Of a stretch of 64,000 bases of DNA, positions 8,573 to 15,987 are shown one piece after another. The DNA is taken from NCBI GenBank assembly GCA_030372335.1, contig JAUDCW010000004.1; one strand, 5' to 3'. This DNA is from JALCOL01 sp022649665 (GTDB lineage Bacteria; Bacillota; Bacilli; Lactobacillales; Enterococcaceae). The translations under genes and the position numbers were made by a program. Below the pieces are notes generated by a model that worked only from the letters and a program-made list of their open reading frames with translations, was not told the origin of the DNA and did not search any database. Numbering within the stretch: the stretch's first letter is position 1; each line of letters starts with the position of its first letter.

Positions 8573-8892
8573 GTTAAATGAATTATTTTTTCTCAATTGA
8601 AGAACTTTTGAACGCGCTTACGGCAATGTTTTCAACTTGTCGTTTGAAGTTTTTACAGTATTAACTTTTTATTCTTCAATTGCCGGCAGTGCCACTCTGC
8701 CGGTTCGCTTCCGCGGGGAGAAAAAAGAAAGGAGACAACCATGAAAAATGTAGTAAAAGGAAGCGCAGCGAACCCAATATTCTCTTGTTTTCCAATTTGC
8801 TTCGCCGACGCTTTCCTGACGGACTGCAGAGCGGCCGTGGTTTCCAATCAAACTTGAGGCTGATCCAGTCTCTCAAATAAGGAGGAGCTATT
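8573..8892 (+). promoter_or_regulatory. Long structured leader of permease 1
   Basis: The leader holds a perfect hairpin (CCGGCAG 8683-8689 with CTGCCGG 8697-8703), a ribosome binding site and short ORF at 8741, a nested stem inside that ORF (GGAAGCG/CGCTTTCC outer, GCGAA 8768-8772 with TTCGC 8801-8805 inner), and a 7-bp hairpin (8856-8872) overlapping the ORF stop just before the permease GGAGGAG. The second permease has a similarly arranged leader, with a matching covarying stem (GCAGA/TCTGC). Regulation by a metabolite or by leader translation is inferred; no known purine riboswitch core was recognised. Confidence 0.55.
8741..8857 (+). CDS. 38-residue leader peptide with KGSAAN motif
   Basis: ATG at 8741 lies six bases after an AAAGGAG ribosome binding site as strong as that of the main gene. 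The peptide starts MKNVVKGSAANP, has three cysteines (CFPIC, then C at about 29), and ends 35 bp before the permease start. A second ORF with KGSAAD sits at the same place upstream of the second permease. I do not recognise the peptide. A cis-acting leader ORF is the simplest explanation; a functional small protein or an RNA element that only looks coding are alternatives. Confidence 0.5.
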   Translation: MKNVVKGSAANPIFSCFPICFADAFLTDCRAAVVSNQT

Positions 8893-10290
8893 TTGGTAAA
8901 ACAAGCAAACACAAACCCGCAAGCCCCGCTGACCGATGAACAAATGGTTTATCAGCTGGAGGGCAAGCCGAAGTTGACGGTCGCACTGCCACTAGGTCTT
9001 CAGCACGTTTTGGCAATGTTCGCTTCAAACTTGGCGCCAATGCTGATCATCGCCGGAATCTTAGGTTCCAGCGGCGCAGACAAAGTATTGATGATGCAGG
9101 CTGCAATGGTCGTATCCGGTTTGACCACTTTTGTGCAATTATATCCTTTAAAAATCGGTAATCGGCAGATCGGTGCCGGCTTGCCGATCGTAATGGGAAC
9201 CAGCTTCGCTTTCGTTCCCACGGCAGCAAGCGTTGCCGGGATCTACGGAACATTCGGCGCTGTTCTTGGCGGCGCGATGATCGGGAGTCTTTCTGAAGGG
9301 ATCATCGGATTCTTTTACAAATATCTCGAACGCTTCTTCCCGCCTTTGGTGATCGGCTGTACACTGATCACGATCGGTGTTCACTTGCTTGATGTCGGCC
9401 GCGATTACTTCGCCGGCGGAACCGGAGCAAAAGATTACGGTTCTTGGCAAAACTTGACGATCGCTTTTCTGACATTCATCTTTATCGTTGTCTTGCAGCG
9501 TTTCGGCAAAGGAATCCTCAAAACTGCCGCTTTGCTTTTCGGTTTGGTTTTTGGTTACTGTGTCGCTTTCTTCTTCGGAAAAGTCGACTTTGCAACGATT
9601 TCACAAGCAGGCTGGTTCAGCCTTCCGCTTCCGCTTCATTTCCGTCCTGAATTCCACTTGGATGCGATCATCAGTTTCGCAGCCCTTTACGTGGTTTCTG
9701 GTTTGGAAACGATCGGGAATACTTCCGGGATCACGGTGGCTGCATTTGACCGTGAAGCAACTCAAAAGGAAACCAGCGGCGCGATCATGGCTGATGCTGG
9801 CGGATCGTTCCTCGCATCGATCTTCGGGGCATTACCGAATACTGCCTTTGGTCAAAATGCCGGGATCGTTTCAATGACCGGCGTTGTCAATAAATGGTGT
9901 ATCGCTACTGGGGCATTCGTTCTGACGATCTGCGGCTTCCTGCCGAAACTCGGCGCGATCTTCGCATCGATCCCGAATGCTGTTTTAGGGGGTTCCCTGA
10001 TCTCAGTATTCGCGATGATCTTCATCAATGGGATCAAGCTGATCGCAAAATCCGGATTCAGCGAACGAAATGTTCTCGTTTTGGGAATCACTTTCGCAAT
10101 GGGCTTAGGTCTTGCCGGCCACGCGGATGCAATCAAGGGTCTTTGGGGCCCGCTTCGCTTCATCTTTGAAGATGGCGTGGCTGCAACCTGTATGGTGGCG
10201 ATCCTTGTAAATATCCTTTTCCCGATGGACAAAGATGACCGCGGAAAAGCAGATAAAGCAGCTCACGAAGAGATCCTCGAAGACATTTAA
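8893..10290 (+). CDS. NCS2 family uracil/xanthine permease (paralogue 1)
   Basis: Integral-membrane nucleobase transporter of 465 residues with about 12-14 hydrophobic segments. Nucleobase-ascorbate transporter hallmarks are present: the QH pair in LQHVLAMF near residue 37, the TM8 Glu in VSGLETIGNTSGI, and FGQN in PNTAFGQNAGIVSMTGV. The TTG start at 8893 follows GGAGGAG by five bases. Adjacency to the ssnA-ygfK cluster favours xanthine, uric acid or a related purine over uracil, but substrate cannot be read from sequence. A very similar paralogue follows 0.6 kb downstream with its own promoter and leader, suggesting a tandem duplication and possible split in substrate or regulation. Confidence 0.92.
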   Translation: MVKQANTNPQAPLTDEQMVYQLEGKPKLTVALPLGLQHVLAMFASNLAPMLIIAGILGSSGADKVLMMQAAMVVSGLTTFVQLYPLKIGNRQIGAGLPIVMGTSFAFVPTAASVAGIYGTFGAVLGGAMIGSLSEGIIGFFYKYLERFFPPLVIGCTLITIGVHLLDVGRDYFAGGTGAKDYGSWQNLTIAFLTFIFIVVLQRFGKGILKTAALLFGLVFGYCVAFFFGKVDFATISQAGWFSLPLPLHFRPEFHLDAIISFAALYVVSGLETIGNTSGITVAAFDREATQKETSGAIMADAGGSFLASIFGALPNTAFGQNAGIVSMTGVVNKWCIATGAFVLTICGFLPKLGAIFASIPNAVLGGSLISVFAMIFINGIKLIAKSGFSERNVLVLGITFAMGLGLAGHADAIKGLWGPLRFIFEDGVAATCMVAILVNILFPMDKDDRGKADKAAHEEILEDI

Positions 10291-10315
10291 TTTCTCTTTC
10301 ATTATCCAAAAATCA

Positions 10316-10364
10316 AAAAGAACGTCGATCAACAGCTAAGCAGCTGTTGCGGCGTTCTTTTTTT
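10316..10364 (+). terminator. Rho-independent terminator after permease 1
   Basis: Perfect 8-bp inner stem CAACAGCT/AGCTGTTG plus outer AGAACG/CGTTCT and a run of seven T. Permease 2 is therefore transcribed separately. Confidence 0.9.
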
Positions 10365-10419
10365 GTTATTTTTATTTAAAATATTTGCTGGTTCGATTAG
10401 CATTAAATAATAAAAAAAC

Positions 10420-10459
10420 GAGGTAACACCTTATATCTCTTTATAAATGGTATGACCTC
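10420..10459. promoter_or_regulatory. Inverted pair of GGT-N3-ACC boxes
   Basis: GAGGTAACACC (10420-10430) and GGTATGACCTC (10449-10459) form an inverted repeat around an 18-bp AT-rich centre, 57 bp before the -35 of permease 2. The core GGTATGACC recurs at 30823-30831. The spacing resembles FadR-type GntR operator cores; function is a guess. Confidence 0.35.
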
Positions 10460-10515
10460 TTTACGAAAGAAACCCTTTTCTTTTCCGGTAAATCAGGATT
10501 TTGCCGCTTTTTTGA

Positions 10516-10544
10516 TTGACATATTTTAAAAATGGTACTATAAT
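10516..10544 (+). promoter_or_regulatory. Consensus sigma-A promoter of permease 2
   Basis: TTGACA, 17 bp, TATAAT: a perfect consensus promoter. Predicted start near 10551. Confidence 0.88.
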
Positions 10545-10550
10545 TCATAA

Positions 10551-10886
10551 CGTCAAATTATTTTTCTTGACTCATAAATTTTTGGATGTGCTTGCTGAAG
10601 ATTGTTCTCAATCGATCGTGCACTCCGCTGGTCAAGATCAATTAACTGCATTTCCCACCTACGGGGAATATTGATTTTCTGAAGAAAGGAGTCTACGTAA
10701 TTAGATGTTTTACCAAAGGGAGCGCCGCAGACAATGTATGAACCTTGACTTGTTGTTCTGCCTGCAAAAAGATTCATCCGCTACAAGCACTTCCTGATTT
10801 TTCGCATAAAAGCACCCAGCTTCTGTGCGAATGAATCATCACTATACTATTGACCGCGAACCAGTGGTCTCGAGGAGGAATTTTTA
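10551..10886 (+). promoter_or_regulatory. Long structured leader of permease 2
   Basis: About 336 nt. It contains a hairpin (ATTTCCC 10650-10656 with GGGGAAT 10663-10669), then AAAGGAG, then a segment aligned with the first leader in which the inner stem is GCAGA (10727-10731) with TCTGC (10757-10761). Relative to the first leader (GCGAA with TTCGC) both arms changed together, which supports a real RNA stem. Loop lengths are 25 and 28 nt. A GGTC/GACC hairpin precedes the permease GAGGAGG. Confidence 0.55.
10700..10741 (+). CDS. Putative short leader ORF with KGSAAD motif
   Basis: Reading from an ATT codon eight bases after AAAGGAG gives IRCFTKGSAADNV, which aligns residue for residue with MKNVVKGSAAN of the first leader. 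ATT initiation is rare, so coding is uncertain. The nearest ATG (10705, other frame) would give a 30-residue peptide ending at 10797 without the motif. The conservation may therefore reflect RNA structure rather than peptide. Confidence 0.3.
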   Translation: MRCFTKGSAADNV

Positions 10887-12242
10887 ATGGCTGCACAACA
10901 ACCTGAAACAAAACACTATTCTGATGGTCGGGAACTCGTGTATCAATTAGAGGGCCATCCCAAACTTTCGATCGCATTTCCACTGGGGATGCAGCACGTC
11001 TTAGCGATGTTTGCCGGAAACTTAGCCCCAATGATGATCGTTGCCGCAATTGCAAAACTGAGCGCTGCCGACACTGTCGTGATGATCCAAGCCGGGATGC
11101 TGATCTCTGGGCTTGCGACCTTTCTGCAATTATATCCCATCAAAATCGGCCGCTTCCAGCTCGGCTCGGGCTTGCCGATCGTAATGGGGACCAGTTTCGC
11201 CTTCGTCCCGACCGCTTCAGCGATCGCTGCTACCGGCGGCATCTCAGCGGTATTCGGCGGAGCGATGATCGGTGCAGCTGTGGAACTTTTGATCGGGCTC
11301 TTTTATAAATATTTGAAACGCTTCTTCACGCCGCTCGTCATCGGCTGTACGCTGATCACGATCGGGATCAACTTGCTTTCCGTCGGGCGCGACTACTTCG
11401 CCGGCGGAGCGGGCGCAAAAGATTACGGTTCTTGGCAAAACTTGACGATCGCCTTCACGACATTTATTTTCGTGATCTGCTTGCAGCGTTTCGGTCGCGG
11501 CGTTTTCAAATCTGCAGCACTGCTTTTCGGTTTAGTCTTCGGCTACATCATTGCGGTCTTCTTTGGAAAAGTCGATTTCAGTACCGTTGCAAATGCCGGC
11601 TGGTTCACCGTTCCAATGCCTTTGCATTTTAAACCAACCTTCAGCATGGGCGCGATCGTCAGTTTCGCAGCGATCTATTTGACCGTTTCGATGGAAACGA
11701 TCGGGAACACTTCCGGGATCACGATCGCGGCTTTTGACCGCGAAGCAACTGAAAAAGAAACTTCCGGCTCTGTTTTGGCGGATGCGATCGGTTGTGTCGT
11801 CGCTGCTTTGTTCGGTGCTTTGCCGAATACCGCGTTCGGACAAAACGTCGGGATCGTTTCCATGACTAAAGTCATCAACAAGTTCTGTATCGCACTTGGC
11901 GCCGGGGTCCTAGTGATCTGCGGCTTCCTGCCGAAACTCGGCGCACTCTTCTCCTCGATCCCTTCAGCAGTGCTTGGCGGGGCATTGATCTCTGTTTTCG
12001 CAATGATCTTTATCAACGGGATCAAAATGCTGGCGCAAGCTGGATTCAGCGAACGAAACGTTCTCGTGATGGGAATCACGTTTGCAATGGGGCTCGGCCT
12101 TGCCGGACATGCGGATGCCATCAAAGGTCTGCCAGGCGCCCTGCACTTCTTCTTCGACGACAGCATCGCTGCAACGACGTTTATCGGGATCTTAGTCAAT
12201 ATTCTGTTCCCTGATGAAAAGAAAGTAAAAATCACTGCCTGA
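10887..12242 (+). CDS. NCS2 family uracil/xanthine permease (paralogue 2)
   Basis: 451-residue membrane nucleobase permease, closely related to the gene upstream. It retains MQHVLAMFAGNLAPM, VSMETIGNTSGITIAAFDRE and PNTAFGQNVGIVSMTKV, covering the QH, TM8-Glu and FGQN signature positions of the family. The ATG follows GAGGAGG. Differences from paralogue 1 cluster at the N-terminus, the TM8 region (YLTVSME against YVVSGLE) and the C-terminal tail, which is shorter. Location beside the purine-type catabolic operon suggests import of xanthine/uric acid or another purine; separate promoter, leader and terminators point to independent control. Confidence 0.92.
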   Translation: MAAQQPETKHYSDGRELVYQLEGHPKLSIAFPLGMQHVLAMFAGNLAPMMIVAAIAKLSAADTVVMIQAGMLISGLATFLQLYPIKIGRFQLGSGLPIVMGTSFAFVPTASAIAATGGISAVFGGAMIGAAVELLIGLFYKYLKRFFTPLVIGCTLITIGINLLSVGRDYFAGGAGAKDYGSWQNLTIAFTTFIFVICLQRFGRGVFKSAALLFGLVFGYIIAVFFGKVDFSTVANAGWFTVPMPLHFKPTFSMGAIVSFAAIYLTVSMETIGNTSGITIAAFDREATEKETSGSVLADAIGCVVAALFGALPNTAFGQNVGIVSMTKVINKFCIALGAGVLVICGFLPKLGALFSSIPSAVLGGALISVFAMIFINGIKMLAQAGFSERNVLVMGITFAMGLGLAGHADAIKGLPGALHFFFDDSIAATTFIGILVNILFPDEKKVKITA

Positions 12243-12257
12243 GTCTAAATATGATCC

Positions 12258-12294
12258 AAAAACGGACCGCTCACCATCGAGCGGTCCGTTTTTT
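12258..12294. terminator. Bidirectional terminator between permease 2 and the glycogen operon
   Basis: 12-bp perfect stem AACGGACCGCTC/GAGCGGTCCGTT with 6-nt loop, A-run on the left and T-run on the right; serves both converging units. Confidence 0.92.
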
Positions 12295-14068
12295 ACTTTT
12301 TCATAGAAAAAATCACATAGCCTTTTGGCGCGATCTCGAGACGGTCGCGTTCGATCTGACAGCGATTTTGATCGATCAGCCCGGTGGCTTTGATTTCGCG
12401 CGGCAGAACAACTTTGGAAGTCCCAGCATTCAAAAAGATGGCGATGGTCGTATCCGCCGAGCGGCGAAAAAGTTTTAAGAGCTGGCGCTCGTCATCGATC
12501 TGCCAAGTCAGCTCACCTTTCGAAAAAAGTGCCGCAAAGCGTCTTCTGATATGGATCAATTTGCGGATCCGCGCTTTCAGCGTAAGATCCTGCTCGGCTT
12601 CCTCCCATACCATACAAGCGCGGTTCAATGGATCCGCCCCGCCTTTCATCCCGACTTCAGTACCGTAATAAACACACGGCTCACCAGGCAGCAGATACGT
12701 GAAAGCCAAAATCTGCAGCAGCAGTTCTTTGTCTTCCCCGCAAACGGTCAAAAGACGCGGCGTATCGTGCGAATCGAGCGCATTCAGCATCGCTTCATCG
12801 ACTTGCCAGCGGTACAGCATCAGCTGCTCATCGATTTGATCCTTCATTTTGCTGAGCGAGATCTCTTTGCGGCAGAAAAACTGCAAAATCGAATCGGTCA
12901 GCGCATAATTCATCACACCATGGAACTCTTCTCCTTGAAGCCACGGCTGCGCTGAATTCCAAACCTCGCCTAAAATATAAAAATCAGGCTTGATCATCAG
13001 CAGCTCTTCATGGAATTTGCGCCAGAAATGATGATCGACTTCATTAGCGACATCCAGCCGCCACGCATCGATATCGCATTCCTCGACCCAGAAACGGGCG
13101 ATCTCCAGCAGATAGGCGCGAACTTCCGGATTAGCAGTATTCCACTTCGGCATATGCGGATTGAATGCAAAGGTATGGTAGGAGATCGAACGGGCAAATT
13201 CGGGATCATCCGTCGGTTGATAGACTGGCGGAAAGCGCGGGATATGGAACCAATCGGCATAGCGCGAGCGCTGACCGTTTTTCAGGACATCCTGCCACTG
13301 CATCGAGGCATCGCCGATGTGATTGAAAACAGCATCAAGCATCACTTTGAAGCCTTTCTGGTGAGCAGCAGCAACTAAGTGTTTCAGCAAATGGATATCG
13401 CCGAAATGCGGATCGACCGTAAAATAGTCGCGGGTATCGTACTTATGGTTCGTCGGCGAAGTAAAAATCGGACATAAATACAAACCATTCACTCCGAGGT
13501 CTGCCAAATCATCCAAGTGATCAATGATCCCCTGCAGATCACCGCCAAAAAAATTTGTCCGCGTTGGCGGCACTTTCCCCCACGGTTCGACTCCCTTCGG
13601 ATCATTTGTCGGATCTCCATTGGCAAATCGTTCCGGAAAAATTTGATACCAGACCGTCTCTGTGACCCACTCCGGGATCTTGGTGCGGTCGATCTCATGC
13701 AAATAAGGAATTTTGAAATAACTGTTTTCAAATTTTAGATTCGTTTCATTATAAGGAAACACCCCGCGGTCGCCGAAGAGTGCGGCGACCCCGCTTTGAT
13801 CTTCCACATAGAAAGTATACATCAAGCGCCGCAGCGGCAGCGTGATGCTGAGCTGCCAATAATCAAAACGGTCGGTCACGGCAATCTTTTTCATCCAAGT
13901 CGTCTTTTGATGCCACTCTTCCTTTTGAAACAAATAAGGATCGCCATAGATCAAGCCGACTTTTTTCAGATCTCCTCGTGCTGAACGGAAACGGATATGA
14001 ACTGTATTTTCCGAATATAAGTAAGCGTACTCGCTTTCTGAGCGGTGATAGAAGCTTTTCGTATCCAT
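12293..14068 (-). CDS. GH13_20 maltogenic amylase / neopullulanase / cyclomaltodextrinase
   Basis: 591-residue cytosolic alpha-glucan hydrolase. An N-terminal CBM34-like beta domain (about 1-125) precedes a GH13 barrel with VWYQIFPERFANG, DAVFNH (about 245-250), WRLDV (nucleophile Asp 339), GEVW (acid Glu 368) and LDSHD (Asp 435). This architecture marks the intracellular enzymes that hydrolyse maltodextrins, cyclodextrins and pullulan to maltose/panose. It lacks a signal peptide. It is the last gene of the glg operon, 12 bp after another GH13 gene, and probably trims glucans released from glycogen. Distinguishing the three activities is not possible from sequence alone. Confidence 0.88.
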   Translation of the reverse strand: MDTKSFYHRSESEYAYLYSENTVHIRFRSARGDLKKVGLIYGDPYLFQKEEWHQKTTWMKKIAVTDRFDYWQLSITLPLRRLMYTFYVEDQSGVAALFGDRGVFPYNETNLKFENSYFKIPYLHEIDRTKIPEWVTETVWYQIFPERFANGDPTNDPKGVEPWGKVPPTRTNFFGGDLQGIIDHLDDLADLGVNGLYLCPIFTSPTNHKYDTRDYFTVDPHFGDIHLLKHLVAAAHQKGFKVMLDAVFNHIGDASMQWQDVLKNGQRSRYADWFHIPRFPPVYQPTDDPEFARSISYHTFAFNPHMPKWNTANPEVRAYLLEIARFWVEECDIDAWRLDVANEVDHHFWRKFHEELLMIKPDFYILGEVWNSAQPWLQGEEFHGVMNYALTDSILQFFCRKEISLSKMKDQIDEQLMLYRWQVDEAMLNALDSHDTPRLLTVCGEDKELLLQILAFTYLLPGEPCVYYGTEVGMKGGADPLNRACMVWEEAEQDLTLKARIRKLIHIRRRFAALFSKGELTWQIDDERQLLKLFRRSADTTIAIFLNAGTSKVVLPREIKATGLIDQNRCQIERDRLEIAPKGYVIFSMKK

Positions 14069-14080
14069 CGAGATTCCCCC

Positions 14081-15925
14081 TTAACTCAGTCGAATCGTAA
14101 TATCATCTTCACGCGCAATGAAATAGCCGTCATATGGCGGGATCCGGATCCCCGTCACGAGCTGCGCCAAAACCTGTTCAGGCAACGGGCTTTCGCCGGC
14201 AAATGTCATTTCCGTGGCATGGACCGTTTGAACAGTCCCGGTCGGATTCAAAAAATAGATCGCAAAAGTTTCTTCTGAGACTGTCCGGCAGATCCCGAAC
14301 AATTCGTTCGTGTAAAACGGTGAGAAGCTGCCGCTGCGCAAAGCTGCGTATTCTTTGCGGGTCCGGATCCATTTTTCAAAGATTTTATAATATTGAGAAT
14401 CCAGATCCCCCCAAGGAAAGAATTTGCGGTTCTCGGGATCTCTTCCGCCGGTCAAGCCCGCCTCATCCCCGTAATATACACACGGGATCCCTGGCAGCAT
14501 GAACATCATCCCGACTGCCAAGTTGACCTTTTCGGGAGAACCGAGCAAACTTGCGATCCGTTCAGTGTCATGAGTCCCGATATTGTTCAAATTATTGAAA
14601 AAGATATTGCGCGGATAATTTTCCGAAAGCGTCATAAATTTCTCAGCGATCATTTTCGGCTCTTGATTGAATTGCAAAAGCTGCAAGATCAAATCGCGAA
14701 ACGGATAATTCATGACGCCCTGCAGCATATCGCCGAGGATGTATTGCCGTCTTTTTCCGTAAGAAATTTTTTTCGAGGCGTCCTCCCAGACTTCACCGAT
14801 CAGGACTTTTTCATTGTAGCTGTCGAGATTATGGCGCAGGCCTTGGATAAATTCATCGGGAAGCTCGTCAGCGACATCGAGCCGCCAGCCGTCGATCCCC
14901 ATCTCATTCCACTTTGCCAAGACGCTGCCGACGTCGCCGTAAATAAACTCCTGATAGGCGCGGTTCTCTTTTTTGATTTCCGGCAGGTCTTTGACGCCCC
15001 ACCAAGAGCGATAGTCATCCGGATATTTCGTAAAAGTGAACCATTCGTAATACGGGCTTTCCGGATTTTGATAGGCACCGACGTCTTTACCGTATTCGCC
15101 GGAATAATTGAAATATACCGAGTTGCGCCCGACATGTGAAAAGACGCCGTCAAGGATCACGTGCATCCCGCGTTTGTGCGCCTCTTCGAGGAGACGGGCA
15201 AAGTCGCCTTCTGTCCCCAAGACTTCATCGATCTGCAGATAATCTTCGGTATCATAGCGGTGCGAGCTTTTCGCCTTGAAGATCGGATTCAAATAGAGCG
15301 CATTGACCCCCAGTGATTCCAAATAGTCCAGCTTTTTTTGGATCCCCAAGAGATTCCCCCCGTAAAAATCCCAGCGGACGATCTCGCCAGCGGCATTTTT
15401 CACATAATAAGGCTCGTCTGTCGTGCGTCCGTAGATAAAAGTGTCAGGTTTTGGCGAATCAACATTTTTGGCAGGATTGCCGTTGAAAAAGCGGTCGGGA
15501 AAAATCTGGTAAAAGATGCTGTCGCGATACCACTCCAGCGGGGCGTCGTCTTTTTCATAGCAAGTCAGCTGATAAGGCATCACTTCATCTTGCGTGCCGT
15601 AGATCTGCCCTTCGCCGCCCAAATCTTCGCGGGCCCCGTAATAATAGATCTTTTTGCCGTGTTCGATCTCTTCAGAAATTTGAAAATAATAAAAATAAAG
15701 TCCCTTGCCGTCTGCTAAACGATATGGAAAATGGAAGTGATGCTTAGCGACCTCTTCCATTTGATAGACCTCTTGCCCGAGGGTCGATCCTTCATGATGA
15801 ATAAAGAGCTGGACCGCTGCATTTGTCGGTACGTAGATCGTAAAATCAGCTGTTTCGCCTTTTTTCAAGCTGCCGAACGGCTTTTTAAAGTAACTTAACC
15901 ACGAATTATAATATGTATGCTCCAT
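14081..15925 (-). CDS. GH13 alpha-glycosidase/amylase of the glycogen operon
   Basis: 614-residue cytosolic GH13 enzyme. It has an N-terminal beta-sandwich (about 1-125) and a catalytic barrel with FYQIFPDRFFNGNP, LDGVFSH (about 259), WRLDVADE (Asp 350), IGEVW (Glu 378) and THDTE (Asp 453), so the catalytic triad is complete. Lactobacillales glycogen operons usually carry an amylase/amylopullulanase-type gene right after glgP, and this occupies that place. GGGAGG precedes the ATG by seven bases. A terminator-like hairpin lies between it and glgP, which may lower its expression relative to the biosynthetic genes. Confidence 0.85.
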   Translation of the reverse strand: MEHTYYNSWLSYFKKPFGSLKKGETADFTIYVPTNAAVQLFIHHEGSTLGQEVYQMEEVAKHHFHFPYRLADGKGLYFYYFQISEEIEHGKKIYYYGAREDLGGEGQIYGTQDEVMPYQLTCYEKDDAPLEWYRDSIFYQIFPDRFFNGNPAKNVDSPKPDTFIYGRTTDEPYYVKNAAGEIVRWDFYGGNLLGIQKKLDYLESLGVNALYLNPIFKAKSSHRYDTEDYLQIDEVLGTEGDFARLLEEAHKRGMHVILDGVFSHVGRNSVYFNYSGEYGKDVGAYQNPESPYYEWFTFTKYPDDYRSWWGVKDLPEIKKENRAYQEFIYGDVGSVLAKWNEMGIDGWRLDVADELPDEFIQGLRHNLDSYNEKVLIGEVWEDASKKISYGKRRQYILGDMLQGVMNYPFRDLILQLLQFNQEPKMIAEKFMTLSENYPRNIFFNNLNNIGTHDTERIASLLGSPEKVNLAVGMMFMLPGIPCVYYGDEAGLTGGRDPENRKFFPWGDLDSQYYKIFEKWIRTRKEYAALRSGSFSPFYTNELFGICRTVSEETFAIYFLNPTGTVQTVHATEMTFAGESPLPEQVLAQLVTGIRIPPYDGYFIAREDDITIRLS

Positions 15926-15943
15926 CCTGATTCCTCCCGTGAG

Positions 15944-15981
15944 AAAAAAAGGCCAAGCGAGTGCTGCACACTCCCTTAGCC
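15944..15981 (-). terminator. Terminator-like hairpin between glgP and the GH13 genes
   Basis: Minus-strand stem of three paired blocks (GGC, AAG and AGTG with CACT, CTT and GCC) around a 5-nt loop, followed by seven U. Probably a partial intra-operon terminator, as the next gene starts 18 bp later. Confidence 0.7.
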
Positions 15982-15987
15982 AAAAGT

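Noticed and set aside
8573..8740. Classical purine (xpt-type) riboswitch before permease 1
   Set aside because: The conserved three-way junction core and loop-loop bases were not found in either permease leader.
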